Assembly: GCF_014641595.1 (NCBI RefSeq)
Contig: NZ_BMIA01000001.1
Coordinates: 2,480,426-2,544,425, forward strand
Length of the DNA: 64,000 nt
Origin: Dyadobacter endophyticus
GTDB taxonomy: Bacteria > Bacteroidota > Bacteroidia > Cytophagales > Spirosomataceae
Reading direction: 5' to 3'
Shown here: positions 32,939 through 42,676 of the stretch, piece after piece
Layout: each line of letters begins with the position of its first letter
Position numbering within the stretch: position 1 is the stretch's first letter
Notes under the pieces: generated by a model
Seen by the model: only the letters and a program-made list of their open reading frames with translations
Told to the model about the DNA's origin: nothing
The model's database searches: none
Translations under genes and position numbers: made by a program

Positions 32939-35900
32939 ATGAAAAGTTATGTACAACCGCCCGTCGACCGGTCGGGAGGGATTATAAAGATAATCCTGCT
33001 AAACCTTTTGCTCCTGATCTCGCTTTGCGCCAACGCCGGCGGAAACATTTTTGCCGCCGATAAGAAAATTACAGGTAAAGTACTCGATTCTAAAGACGCC
33101 TCTCCACTGCCCGGCGTGAATGTGCTCATTAAAGGAACCGGCATCGGAACCTCCACAGATGCTTCCGGAAATTACGAAATTAATGTCCCTGGTGAATCCA
33201 GCGTACTGGTATTCAGCTTTGTAGGCTTCACCAGCCAGGAAATTACCGTCGGGAGCCAGTCGGTAATCGATGTAAACCTGGCTACGGACGCGAAAGCGCT
33301 GAGCGAAGTGGTCGTGATCGGGTACGGTACCGTACGCAAATCGGATCTTACAGGCGCTGTGGCCACCATCAAAGGTGAGCAGCTGATGGACAAGCCGGTA
33401 CCCAACGTTTCGCAGGCCCTTCAAGGTAAAATTGCGGGTGTCGAGGTGAGCGTAAACAGCAATGCACCCGGTGCGGCGGCAAAAGTGCGCGTTCGCGGTA
33501 TCGGCTCCATCAACTCCAATATCGACCCGCTTTACGTGGTGGATGGGGTGATCGGTGTGGACGGAAACTCGATCAATCCGAATGATATTGCTTCGCTCGA
33601 AGTGCTCAAAGATGCCTCGTCGACAGCCATTTACGGTGCGAGAGGTGCCAATGGCGTGATCATGATCACGACCAAACGCGGACGGGCGGGCGGAATGAAG
33701 GTTTCTTATGACGGGAATGTCAATGTAAGTGATCTTTACCGCCATGTCAAAACGCTAAATTCCGATGAGTTTGTGAAGGTCTACAACGAGGCCTATGCCA
33801 ATGGTACCAAATTCGACCCGGCCGGCGGCACCTGGACGCCCCCTGCGTTGCTCAACCACGCCAATTTCCCGTTGCTGTTCGATGCCAACGACAAGCCATT
33901 GTACAATACCAACTGGGAGAAAGAAGTGTACAAGCCGGCCATTTCCACCAATCATTCGCTTAATTTCCAGGGAGGTAACGATAAAACCCTATTCAGCCTT
34001 TCGCTGGGCTACCTGAACCAGAATGGTCTAATGGCCACTTCCGCATTCAAGCGGTACAACCTTCGATTTACCGTTGACAGCGATATCAACAAGTGGCTGA
34101 AAGTGGGCGGAAGCCTGTCACTGATCGACAGCCGCCAGCGCATGGTGTCCGACGGCAACGGCTCGTTGAATGTGCCCCGCATGGTGTCGGAAGAGGTACC
34201 TATCCTACCTGTTAAATATCCCGACGGTACCTGGGCCGGCAACAACGACATCGCCGGGTTGGAAGGTGGCCCCAACCCCGTGAACATCGCCAACAACCGG
34301 TATACCATCAACAACACGCTCCAATCCCTGGGCAATACCTATTTGCTATTCCACATCACCAAGGACCTGGATTTCAAAACCGACCTCGGATTTAACCTGC
34401 AATCGCAGAAAAACAATTACTTCTCTTCCCAAAACCTGGCGCACATGTCGGCCGACCAGGGCGGGGTCGCGAACATCCGGGGCTATCTGAACACTTACTG
34501 GCAATCGGAAAACTACCTGACCTGGAACAAGACGATCAACCAGCGCCACCGGTTTACGGCATTGCTCGGCGCTTCGTGGCAGCAGTACAACCAGGAAACC
34601 GATTTTGTTGAAACCCAGAACTTTATCGACGACATCTTCCAATGGCACACGCTAGGTTCCGGTTCTGTAAGGAGCTCCTCTACCTCAGCCGATTACAAAT
34701 GGGCCATGAACTCCTACTTCGCCCGGGCGACTTACAACCTCGACGAGAAGTACCTGTTCACGGCGACCGGTCGCTATGATGGATCATCGAAATTCGGTGC
34801 GAACAATAAATATGCGTTTTTCCCTTCGATAGGTGCCGCGTGGCGCGTTTCGGAAGAGGCTTTCCTGAAAGGCAACAAGACGATCACCAATTTGAAAGTA
34901 CGCACCAGCTACGGGCTTTCGGGAAATCAGGAAATCGGTCAGTATCAATCTATTGCACAAATTCAGCCAGGCACTACCAATGCAACCAGTACGGTTCTGA
35001 ACGGAGCATTGCAATCGACTTTGCTGCCGAGCTATTTGGGTAACCCCAATTTGAAATGGGAGAAATCGCTGCAATTCGATGCGGGTGTTGAACTGGGTCT
35101 GGGACAAAAAATCGACCTGACGGTGGATTATTACAACCGCGTGACGAAAGACCTGCTGCTTCAAGCGCCTATTCCGTGGTCGGCCGGTGAAGTGAATGCG
35201 AATGTGTACCAAAACGTAGGTTCGGTGCGGAACTCGGGCTTTGAAGTGAGCTTGAATACGACGAACATCGAGACGCGCAACTTCTCCTGGACCACCAACT
35301 TTATTTTCGCCACCAATGTGAACAAGATCCTGAAATTGAACCGTGGTAATGCCGACATTTTTCCCGGCCCCAACTTCCTCGGGCAGACCAACATCCTGCG
35401 CGTAGGCGAGCCGATCGGTTCATTGTACGGCATGACAAGGCTCGGAACTTACAGCACCGACGAAGCAGCCCTGGCCGCGGAGCATAACCTGAAACCAGGC
35501 GACAGAAAGTACATTTACAATGCCGACGGCAGCAATTATTACAGCATTATCGGCCGCACGACGCCTAAATGGACCGGCAGCTTCAACAGTACCATGAAGT
35601 ACAAAGGCTGGGATTTTTCATTCAACATCCGGTTTGTCGAAGGCCTGAATACGGCAGCGACATTCAAGCACTCGGTGGAAGACAGACAGACCATCGCCAA
35701 CAGCCTCGCTACCGTGCTGAACGCATGGACACCTACAAACCAGAACACCATGATCTCGCAAGTGCGGAACTACAAGTTCGCGCAGGATTCGCATTTCGAT
35801 ACCTGGTGGGTTGAAAACGGCTCGTTTATCCGCGGCCAGAACTTCATGCTAGGCTACTCGTTCAACGACCCTGTTCTTGAAAAGCTGAGAATTGACCGTC

Positions 35901-36079
35901 TGCGCCTGTACGCAAGTGTCCAGAACCTGTTTGTGATCACGAAATACACCGGTTACGACCCCGAGGTGGATACATTCAATTCCGGCTACGGGGCTAATAC
36001 CGCCTTCTCGCAAAACCTGGATTTCTTCTCCAATCCCCGCCCACGGGTTTGGAACCTGGGCTTGACACTTACTTTTTAA
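32939..36079 (+). CDS. SusC/RagA-type TonB-linked outer-membrane transporter
   Basis: 1046 residues. It has a signal-anchor-like N terminus, a carboxypeptidase-regulatory-like domain at about 43-125 (ITGKVLDSKDASPLPGVNVL), the TonB-box/plug start VVVIGYGTVRKSDLTGAVA, the SusC signature STAIYGARGANGVIMITTKRG close to residue 230, and a 22-strand-type barrel to the last residue (LGLTLTF). It imports oligosaccharides or other polymers through the outer membrane together with the lipoprotein SusD encoded 18 bp downstream. There is no STN domain, so it is not of the FecA-signalling type. No glycosidase follows, so the ligand is not indicated. Confidence 0.95.
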   Translation: MKSYVQPPVDRSGGIIKIILLNLLLLISLCANAGGNIFAADKKITGKVLDSKDASPLPGVNVLIKGTGIGTSTDASGNYEINVPGESSVLVFSFVGFTSQEITVGSQSVIDVNLATDAKALSEVVVIGYGTVRKSDLTGAVATIKGEQLMDKPVPNVSQALQGKIAGVEVSVNSNAPGAAAKVRVRGIGSINSNIDPLYVVDGVIGVDGNSINPNDIASLEVLKDASSTAIYGARGANGVIMITTKRGRAGGMKVSYDGNVNVSDLYRHVKTLNSDEFVKVYNEAYANGTKFDPAGGTWTPPALLNHANFPLLFDANDKPLYNTNWEKEVYKPAISTNHSLNFQGGNDKTLFSLSLGYLNQNGLMATSAFKRYNLRFTVDSDINKWLKVGGSLSLIDSRQRMVSDGNGSLNVPRMVSEEVPILPVKYPDGTWAGNNDIAGLEGGPNPVNIANNRYTINNTLQSLGNTYLLFHITKDLDFKTDLGFNLQSQKNNYFSSQNLAHMSADQGGVANIRGYLNTYWQSENYLTWNKTINQRHRFTALLGASWQQYNQETDFVETQNFIDDIFQWHTLGSGSVRSSSTSADYKWAMNSYFARATYNLDEKYLFTATGRYDGSSKFGANNKYAFFPSIGAAWRVSEEAFLKGNKTITNLKVRTSYGLSGNQEIGQYQSIAQIQPGTTNATSTVLNGALQSTLLPSYLGNPNLKWEKSLQFDAGVELGLGQKIDLTVDYYNRVTKDLLLQAPIPWSAGEVNANVYQNVGSVRNSGFEVSLNTTNIETRNFSWTTNFIFATNVNKILKLNRGNADIFPGPNFLGQTNILRVGEPIGSLYGMTRLGTYSTDEAALAAEHNLKPGDRKYIYNADGSNYYSIIGRTTPKWTGSFNSTMKYKGWDFSFNIRFVEGLNTAATFKHSVEDRQTIANSLATVLNAWTPTNQNTMISQVRNYKFAQDSHFDTWWVENGSFIRGQNFMLGYSFNDPVLEKLRIDRLRLYASVQNLFVITKYTGYDPEVDTFNSGYGANTAFSQNLDFFSNPRPRVWNLGLTLTF

Positions 36080-36097
36080 ACCGCAACTACAAAAGAT

Positions 36098-37606
36098 ATG
36101 AAAGTGCTGAAAAATATATTGCTGGCAGCATCATTGCTGACCCTGGGTTCCTGCTCGGATTTTCTCGAGGAGAACCCGACCGGCTTCCTGACACCCGAAT
36201 CGGAGGCGTCCAGCAGCAAAGTGGCCCGGGCTTATGCGAATTCCGCGTATGTTAACTTGCAGGGGCTTTTGGCCGGCCAGCCTGCTTCCTATGGCGGGAA
36301 CACCTACAATTTGCTCGAATTCATGACCGGCAAGGCCAACAGCGATCTCGGCCAGACCGGATTTGTGAACTACCAGAACCTGGGTTATACTAATACTTCG
36401 TTCTACTTCGACACCTGGTGGCAGCAAATGTACCTCGGCGTGGGTGCCTGTAACCTGGCTTTGCAAAGCATCCCGGGCATTAATGCGGCCGGACTTACCG
36501 ACGAACAAAAGAACAATATGCTTGCGGAGGTCCACACGCTGCGTGCATTGTACTACTTTTACCTGGTGCGGATGTACGGCGCGGTGCCTGCGGTAACCGC
36601 CGTTCCTACAAACCTCGACCTGAACGTCGCACGTACCCCGGCGAAGGACATTTATGACAAGATCATCATCCCCGACCTGCTCGCTGCGGAAGCATCCTCG
36701 TTACCCTGGTCGAATACGACCGGAAATGTATCAATGTCGGCAGTGGAATCGCTGTTGGCGGACGTGTACCTGACCTACGCCGGCGCGGCGATCAACGGTG
36801 GCCAGCAGTACTATGCCGAATCGGCGAAGCGGTCGCTCAATGTGATTCAGAAAGGCGGTTATACACTTTTCAAAAATTACACCGACATGATCAACCCGGC
36901 AAACAAAAACCTGGGCGAATTCATTTTCCAGGTGCAATATGCTGCCAGCGTGCCGCTGACCAATCCGCTCACGCCGCTTACGATCCCGAATTATTCAGGC
37001 ATTTCGAAGTATGCGGATGAATACGGCTCGGTTTACCCGACGCCCGAGTTTATCAAGTCGTTCCCGAAGGGCGACAAGCGCGTGGAAGAGAAGCAATTCT
37101 TTTACACCACTGCTCCGAGCATCAAAACCGGCCAGCCCGTGAAATTCAAGAATACCTACATCTATAAGTGGTTCGATGCCAATGCGATCACGAGCACGAT
37201 TAAATCCGACCTGAATTACACGCTTTACCGCCTCGCGGACGTGTACCTGATGTACGCGGAAGCGTCCAACCGCGCAGAGGGCACGCCTAACGCAAAGGCG
37301 GTCGAGTATGTGAATGCGATCCGTGCCCGCGCTAACCTGGCACCTGTTTCAGGGTTGAACCAGACTGCATTCGAACAGGAAGTGTGGTCGCAACGTTATT
37401 TTGAATTGTGTTTTGAAAACAAAATGTGGTTCGACATGATCAGGACACGCAAAGTACGCAACGACGTCACCGGCAACTGGGACAATTTCGTGGGCCACAA
37501 AACCGTTTTCGGCGCTACTTTCAGCGAAAAGCAACTGCTGTTCCCGGTACCGAGACAAGAATCGGACGTGAACCCGAATTTGCTGCCAAACAACCCTGGG
37601 TTTTAA
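36098..37606 (+). CDS. SusD/RagB-family surface lipoprotein
   Basis: 502 residues with a lipoprotein signal (LTLGSC, Cys19). The body is the helical SusD fold with TPR-like pairs: the motif AEVHTLRALYYFYLVRMYGA is typical, and the C terminus reads LFPVPRQESDVNPNLLPNNPGF at its end, in two pieces split by short loops. SusD lids the SusC barrel and binds the nutrient. It starts 18 bp after susC, so the two are one transcript ending at the hairpin at 37633. Ligand unknown. Confidence 0.94.
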   Translation: MKVLKNILLAASLLTLGSCSDFLEENPTGFLTPESEASSSKVARAYANSAYVNLQGLLAGQPASYGGNTYNLLEFMTGKANSDLGQTGFVNYQNLGYTNTSFYFDTWWQQMYLGVGACNLALQSIPGINAAGLTDEQKNNMLAEVHTLRALYYFYLVRMYGAVPAVTAVPTNLDLNVARTPAKDIYDKIIIPDLLAAEASSLPWSNTTGNVSMSAVESLLADVYLTYAGAAINGGQQYYAESAKRSLNVIQKGGYTLFKNYTDMINPANKNLGEFIFQVQYAASVPLTNPLTPLTIPNYSGISKYADEYGSVYPTPEFIKSFPKGDKRVEEKQFFYTTAPSIKTGQPVKFKNTYIYKWFDANAITSTIKSDLNYTLYRLADVYLMYAEASNRAEGTPNAKAVEYVNAIRARANLAPVSGLNQTAFEQEVWSQRYFELCFENKMWFDMIRTRKVRNDVTGNWDNFVGHKTVFGATFSEKQLLFPVPRQESDVNPNLLPNNPGF

Positions 37607-37632
37607 TTAAAAAACAATAATGGTTAGAATGG

Positions 37633-37668
37633 AAACAGCCGGCTCACTGAGTCGGCTGTTTTTATTGG
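37633..37668 (+). terminator. Terminator of the susC-susD transcript
   Basis: AAACAGCCG (37633-37641) pairs with CGGCTGTTT (37653-37661) around an 11-base loop, followed by TTATT. It is 26 bp after the susD stop. The remaining space to 37836 is AT-rich with no recognised feature. Confidence 0.8.
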
Positions 37669-37836
37669 GCCGCCTGCGCAACGTGCTGTAATTGAGCAGT
37701 GTCTGAATTATTATACACCGACCTTTCGCGCGCATCGGTTTCCAGAATCGCCTCACGGAGAATAATTATATTGATTTAAAATATAGTTATATTTATTACA
37801 GAATGATTTTCGTGTGAACCCTAAGCATCCATTACC

Positions 37837-39627
37837 ATGAAAAACATTACCAGGCTTATGCCCAACCGGGCCTGCTGCGCGATCATCGTTGCGGCGCTAT
37901 CGCTGTCAATCGCAGTTTTACATGCCCAACCGCTGGCCAGTCCCATCTGCTCTTCTACGTCACAACATCAAAAGCTGATCCTATCTAATTCCCAGAAACA
38001 AATTTTTAACCATGCACAACAAAGTCTTGCGGCCTACATTGCCGCCAAAAAGGCCAGCCGCACAAATGCCGTCGACCAGGTTTATACGATTCCGGTCGTT
38101 GTGCATATTATTGAACCTATCGGCTATTCCCTGCTGACCGACCAGCAGGTGATCGACGGGATTGCCGAGGTGAATAAGATGTTCAGAAACCAGCTCCCCG
38201 AATCGGACGGGGTGGATACGCAAATACAGTTTCAGCTGGCCGTCAGGTCACCTCAGTGTACACCGTCTGCGGGCATCAACAGGATTTACACCAACAATGC
38301 GGCCTATACCCAATTTGGTGTCACAGGTGTCGGCGGCAACGGATTGCCTTATGACCAGGTATATCCCATGAGTTATTGGAGTAATCTTGAATACTACAAT
38401 ATATGGGTGGTAAATTACATGGACCAGGCTGGCGCATTCGCAGCTTATCCGACGGGGGCCTACTCGCCAAACGATGGCATGATGACGATGTCGGCTTACT
38501 TCAATACCAAATTGCTCGCGCACGAGCTGGGGCACGCCCTGTTTCTGGGTCACACATTCTCGAGAGGGATCGGCGAGGGCGATCTGGGTACAGTTGAATG
38601 CCCCCTGAACGACAATTGCAGCGCACAGGGTGACAATATCTGCGATACCGAGCCGGTCAATCAAAGCTCCAATTATCTCTGTTTAGGAAATCCCAATCCC
38701 CTTAATGCGTGCAACAACAATAGTCCGTACGGGAATGTTCTCAAAAATTACATGGGTTACAATAGTTTCGAGTGCCAGTCGCAGTTCACCAACGACCAGC
38801 GTACCCGGATGCGGAATGCCCTGGAATCCCTGCGATCGGGGCTGATCAACAGCAAAGGGCTGGACCCGGTCATCGCCCCGTTGAGCATTCCGAAAGGGAC
38901 CACCGCTACCCTCACTGCAACGGGCTGCAATGGGTTAATAAATTGGTATGATGCCCCGTCAAATGGCAACCACCTGGCGTCAGGCAACAGTTATACCACG
39001 CCCGTCCTGGAAGAATCCAAAACCTATTACGCTTCATGCCTGCGCGCCGACTGCCCGAGCGATGTGCGGGTACCGGGCGTTGTAACTGTCGGCTCGGGCC
39101 TGCCGGTCCATCTTATCCGCTTCAGTGCCGCGCTGACGGAACAAAACCAGGTCACATTAAGCTGGGCTACCTCATTTGAAACCATGCACGACCATTTCGA
39201 CGTGGAATCGGCGCGGGATGCTAAAACGTTCCACTATACGGGACGGGTTACTGCCCCTTTCCGGTCAGTCGCCGGGATTTCGGAATACCAGTTTACTGAC
39301 ATTCCCGAACCACCAGCCGATATGGTCTATTATCGACTGAAACAGGTCGATACCGACGGAACTCATGCTTTTTCCAGAACGATACCCGTTCGCATTCCCG
39401 AAAGCGTGCTGGTAACTGTCGGCCCCAATCCTACCGACAACATTATTACCGTAAGCGGAGTATCGCATACCTGGGACATCGAAGTGATCAATGCGAACGG
39501 TACGGTAGTTCAGCGGGCGAAGAACCAACGCTACATTGATTCAAAACGCCTTCCTGCCGGACTTTACGTGGTTCGGGTAACGACGGGAAACGGGTACACG
39601 GTTTCAAAGAAAATCATTAAAAAATAA
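37837..39627 (+). CDS. Secreted M43-type zinc metalloprotease with type IX sorting domain
   Basis: 596 residues. A signal peptide (ending VLHAQPL) and a pro-region lead to the catalytic domain, which contains HELGHALFLGH (His229, Glu230, His233, His239), the long zinc motif of the pappalysin-like M43 family. The region YMGYNSFECQSQFT follows and holds the probable Met-turn. A linker domain precedes a C-terminal segment with VTVGPNPTDNIITVSG and a final KKIIKK, as in type IX secretion cargo of Bacteroidota. It is therefore probably secreted or surface-anchored, with pro-peptide removal. No neighbour indicates its substrate. Confidence 0.9.
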   Translation: MKNITRLMPNRACCAIIVAALSLSIAVLHAQPLASPICSSTSQHQKLILSNSQKQIFNHAQQSLAAYIAAKKASRTNAVDQVYTIPVVVHIIEPIGYSLLTDQQVIDGIAEVNKMFRNQLPESDGVDTQIQFQLAVRSPQCTPSAGINRIYTNNAAYTQFGVTGVGGNGLPYDQVYPMSYWSNLEYYNIWVVNYMDQAGAFAAYPTGAYSPNDGMMTMSAYFNTKLLAHELGHALFLGHTFSRGIGEGDLGTVECPLNDNCSAQGDNICDTEPVNQSSNYLCLGNPNPLNACNNNSPYGNVLKNYMGYNSFECQSQFTNDQRTRMRNALESLRSGLINSKGLDPVIAPLSIPKGTTATLTATGCNGLINWYDAPSNGNHLASGNSYTTPVLEESKTYYASCLRADCPSDVRVPGVVTVGSGLPVHLIRFSAALTEQNQVTLSWATSFETMHDHFDVESARDAKTFHYTGRVTAPFRSVAGISEYQFTDIPEPPADMVYYRLKQVDTDGTHAFSRTIPVRIPESVLVTVGPNPTDNIITVSGVSHTWDIEVINANGTVVQRAKNQRYIDSKRLPAGLYVVRVTTGNGYTVSKKIIKK

Positions 39628-39630
39628 GCC

Positions 39631-39674
39631 AAATGCCGGCGGAGCGTTTATCAGCAAACGCTCCGGCGGCATTT
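39631..39674. terminator. Bidirectional hairpin between protease and epoxide hydrolase genes
   Basis: The arms at 39631-39649 and 39656-39674 pair over 19 bases with a single mismatch around the 6-base loop ATCAGC; the core is CGGAGCGTTT / AAACGCTCCG, flanked by A-rich and T-rich ends. The two flanking genes converge on it. Confidence 0.85.
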
Positions 39675-39692
39675 AATAAATCCTATTTATGG

Positions 39693-40895
39693 CTAATCGA
39701 TGCTGTAAAAGAAACTTCTCAGTTCGGTTGCGAAAACGTCGGGCACCTCTAACGCTGCAAAGTGACCGCCCTCGCTCATTTTCCGGAAACTGACGACGTT
39801 CACGAAACGTTCTGCCCACTCTTTCGGGAACTGGGCCTCCCGGGGGAACAGGGCCACACCCGCCGGTACATTCGATTTTTGTAATGGCTGGGCACCACTC
39901 CATTGCGCTATCGCATCGGCCTTGTACATCCTCACCGAGGTAGCGATGGTTTGTGTCACCCAATAAATCATCACGTTGGTAAGCAACCCGTCCCGGCCGC
40001 CAAATGCGCCTTCCAGGATTTCGGGAGAAGCCCCGGCACTGCCAAAGCTGAGGATCCAGGCAGCGAGTCCGGTAGGCGAATCGTTCAGTCCGTAGGCAAG
40101 CGATTGCGGTTTGGTGGCATGTACCATCGCATAAGCACCTTCGCTGTACCACCATTGCTGTACAAACTGCGCGAACTGTTTTTCAGCCTCGGTCATCGTA
40201 GCGGGGTCTTCCTGGCCCATGGGGTAGCCAACGTCCGTAAAATGCACCCCAGCGACAATCCCGGGATATTTGGAGGCCAATGCTTTCGTAACACCCATTC
40301 CCACATCTCCGCCGGCCGCATAGAATTTTTCATAACCCAGGTTACCGGTCATCAACTCTTTCCATAAATCGGCAACTGCTTCGGTGGTAAGGGCCACTTT
40401 ACCCGAAAATCCGAAGCCCGGAATGGAAGGGATCACCAGGTCGAAACTCTGTTCCCCTTCGGTCAGGAGCGGGATGATCTTGTGGAACCGGTAATAGCTG
40501 TCGGGCCAGCCGTGCGTCAGGATGAGCGGCTTGGAATTCTTGCCTTTGCCTTTGATATATTGAAAATGGACCTTCACCCCATTCACGTCGGCAATGTATT
40601 GCGGGTATTTGTTGAGTTCGGCTTCCTGCTTGCGCCAGTCGTAGGTGGTAAGCCAGTATTGCACCAGTTCCTTCAAATATACCTCGCTGGTACCGAAGTG
40701 CCAGCCCGAGCCCTCCGCCTCTCCCGGCCAGCGGGTGTTCTGCAAACGGCTTTTCAGATCATCCAGTACTTGCTGCGAAACCGATACTTTAAATACCTCC
40801 ATGTTTTTCATAGTTGCGTTTTTTTTGGTTTGTGAAAAAGTGACCATCCGGCTCAGTACGAGCGCTGTAAAAATGAGCATGCGAAGTTTTTTCAT
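39693..40895 (-). CDS. Exported epoxide-hydrolase-type alpha/beta hydrolase
   Basis: 400 residues. An N-terminal signal (MKKLRMLIFTALVLSRMVTF) is followed by the EHN domain at about 30-130 and the alpha/beta-hydrolase fold. The oxyanion motif HGWPDS, the nucleophile Asp in YAAGGDVGMG, and the active-site His in SEGGHFAALE are all present. This is the microsomal/juvenile-hormone-type epoxide hydrolase family. The signal suggests periplasmic or envelope location, unusual for that class. It lies 98 bp downstream of an AraC regulator on the same strand, which may control it. The natural epoxide is unknown. Confidence 0.88.
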   Translation of the reverse strand: MKKLRMLIFTALVLSRMVTFSQTKKNATMKNMEVFKVSVSQQVLDDLKSRLQNTRWPGEAEGSGWHFGTSEVYLKELVQYWLTTYDWRKQEAELNKYPQYIADVNGVKVHFQYIKGKGKNSKPLILTHGWPDSYYRFHKIIPLLTEGEQSFDLVIPSIPGFGFSGKVALTTEAVADLWKELMTGNLGYEKFYAAGGDVGMGVTKALASKYPGIVAGVHFTDVGYPMGQEDPATMTEAEKQFAQFVQQWWYSEGAYAMVHATKPQSLAYGLNDSPTGLAAWILSFGSAGASPEILEGAFGGRDGLLTNVMIYWVTQTIATSVRMYKADAIAQWSGAQPLQKSNVPAGVALFPREAQFPKEWAERFVNVVSFRKMSEGGHFAALEVPDVFATELRSFFYSID

Positions 40896-40993
40896 GGCGT
40901 CCTGTTGTTTGAGTAAAACAAAGGTATCGCTATGAAGCGGGGTGCCGTTAGGAAGGATTTCGGGAAAGATAGTAAAAAACTCCGCTGAACAAA

Positions 40994-41899
40994 TCAGTTT
41001 TTCCGGTATTCGGTCGGCGTTGTATTCGTCTGCTTTTTGAACGACTTGTTGAAATGCGAAGCGTCCTCGAAGCCCAGCCAGTAGCAGATCTCCTGGATCG
41101 ACAAGGACGTTTGTTTCAGCAAACTTTTGGCTTCCATCACCACATATTCGTCGATGAATGCTTTTGCGGGCTTGCCTAATTCCGCCTGCAAGACTTCACT
41201 CAGGTATTTCGGGGTGATATGCAATGCAGTCGCGTAAAATGCAACTTCCTTATGCTCCGGGAAATGCTCCGCGACCAGCTTCCTGAATGCCTGGGCTATT
41301 TTTTCTTTGTTGGAAATGCCGTTGGAAACCCGATTCGAAACGCCGTTCGGGCTGCCGGCGTTTTGCGGCTGACCAGACAGCTCGGAATGGAACGATTCGG
41401 CCAGCATCAGCAAGGAATGGACGATACCCGGAACCGCACTTTTGTCGTCTCTTAATTCTTTGAGCAGACTAAACAACGACGCCATTTTTCGGGTCTGGTC
41501 GTCCGAGAGCCTGATCACATGCCTGCCCCCGTGGAAGAAGAATGAAAGCGAATGCAGAAACGAGTTGTTTTGTAAACCCGCCAACAGCTCTTCCGTGAAA
41601 TAGACCGTATCGTGCTCGGCCGTATAGTTGCCCGTCCACTGGCAAACCATCCCCGGCCCTACGGTCGTAAGGCACCCGCCCGTCACCAGGTAATCGGTAC
41701 TGCCGATCTTGAACACGTCCCCCTCACCGGAATACGTAACACCCAGACCAAACGTGAATGTCCGGAACGGGAAATTTACATGAGCGCTTTGATAGGTATG
41801 CCTGTCGGCCAGAAAGAACGGAACATTGAAACCATGGGAATTTTGGTGTTTGAGAAACTCGTACAGATTGAAGGACGTCAGATTGAATTTTTTGTGCAT
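40994..41899 (-). CDS. AraC-family transcriptional regulator
   Basis: 301 residues: an N-terminal cupin-like sensor at about 20-140 (FPFRTFTFGLGVTYSGEGDV), then a C-terminal AraC double helix-turn-helix with LHITPKYLSEVLQAELGKP and LSIQEICYWLGFEDASHFNK. It stands just before the epoxide hydrolase on the same strand and is divergent from the CGNR gene across a 123-bp gap that carries a large palindrome. It may regulate the hydrolase, the divergent pair, or both. The effector is unknown. Confidence 0.9.
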   Translation of the reverse strand: MHKKFNLTSFNLYEFLKHQNSHGFNVPFFLADRHTYQSAHVNFPFRTFTFGLGVTYSGEGDVFKIGSTDYLVTGGCLTTVGPGMVCQWTGNYTAEHDTVYFTEELLAGLQNNSFLHSLSFFFHGGRHVIRLSDDQTRKMASLFSLLKELRDDKSAVPGIVHSLLMLAESFHSELSGQPQNAGSPNGVSNRVSNGISNKEKIAQAFRKLVAEHFPEHKEVAFYATALHITPKYLSEVLQAELGKPAKAFIDEYVVMEAKSLLKQTSLSIQEICYWLGFEDASHFNKSFKKQTNTTPTEYRKN

Positions 41900-41987
41900 A
41901 ACGTGCTGGTTTCTATGTTCCTGTTTGTCAACGGCGGGCGAACGCCCTATCAGGCCGCCAAAATAGTGAAAATTTTATTTTACCATT

Positions 41988-42020
41988 AAAAATAGTTTTA
42001 CTAGTAAAATAGCTATTTTT
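41988..42020. promoter_or_regulatory. Large palindrome between AraC and CGNR genes
   Basis: The core TTTTACTAGTAAAA (41996-42009) is a perfect 14-base palindrome; outside it AAAAATAG (41988-41995) and CTATTTTT (42013-42020) also pair, with a 3-base offset on one side. It ends 2 bases before the ATG at 42023, so either that gene starts further down (ATG 42056) or the element overlaps its ribosome site. It is a candidate operator for one of the two divergent regulators. Confidence 0.6.
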
Positions 42021-42022
42021 GA

Positions 42023-42676
42023 ATGGAATGTAAATTAACAATCAGCCGGTCAGACATGATGAGGACGTTGGATAACCTGCAAATGGATGGAGGATGCCTG
42101 GTGTTTAATTTCGTAAACACTGTCAATACCCGAAAACCGGCGCCTGAATTCGACTACCTGGAAACATTTGAGGATGTTTTAACGTGGTCCGCAAAGGCGG
42201 AATCGCTTGACGGGAAGCAGTTACGGGCTCTTAGTGAATATGCCGTGCAGGAGCCGGACGCTGCCCTGGCGGTGCTTCAAGACGTGATCGAAGCCCGCGA
42301 AATGCTCTACGGTTTATTTTCGGCCATTGCCAAAGGCACCCCGCCCGACGTTACGGTGACCGATGCGTTCAATCAGAGGCTATCAATCGCGTTCCAAAGG
42401 ATTCATTTAACGTTCGGCCCCGCCGGTGCCGAGATACATTTAGGCGGTAAAGGGGTTTCTTTGGACGAGCCGCTGCTTCCCGTCCTGAAATCCGCATTTG
42501 ATATCCTTACCCGCGATGGTTTTGAAAGGATAAAAGAATGCCCACGCTGCGGATGGCTTTTTCTGGACACTTCTAAAAACGGAAAGCGCAAATGGTGCGA
42601 TATGAATGTGTGCGGCAGCCGCGAAAAATCGCTCGAATACTATTACAGGAAAACCAAAGCCCGCCATAACACATGA
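42023..42676 (+). CDS. CGNR zinc-finger (ABATE) regulator
   Basis: 217 residues from the first ATG; internal starts at 42056 and 42059 (MMRTLDNLQMD) may be the real ones because a palindrome sits directly before 42023. An ABATE-like N-terminal domain (GGCLVFNFVNTVNTR) is followed by a C-terminal CGNR zinc finger: CPRCGWLFLDTSKNGKRKW, then CDMNVCGSREKSLEYYYR. The four Cys are kept; the N of CGNR is Ser. These proteins are thought to bind nucleic acid and act as stress-type regulators. The stop overlaps the next gene by 4 bases (ATGA). Confidence 0.88.
   Translation: MECKLTISRSDMMRTLDNLQMDGGCLVFNFVNTVNTRKPAPEFDYLETFEDVLTWSAKAESLDGKQLRALSEYAVQEPDAALAVLQDVIEAREMLYGLFSAIAKGTPPDVTVTDAFNQRLSIAFQRIHLTFGPAGAEIHLGGKGVSLDEPLLPVLKSAFDILTRDGFERIKECPRCGWLFLDTSKNGKRKWCDMNVCGSREKSLEYYYRKTKARHNT

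Noticed and set aside
32999..33745. Leftward frame of 248 residues opposite susC
   Set aside because: It is antisense to the SusC signature region, with no start context and no family features.
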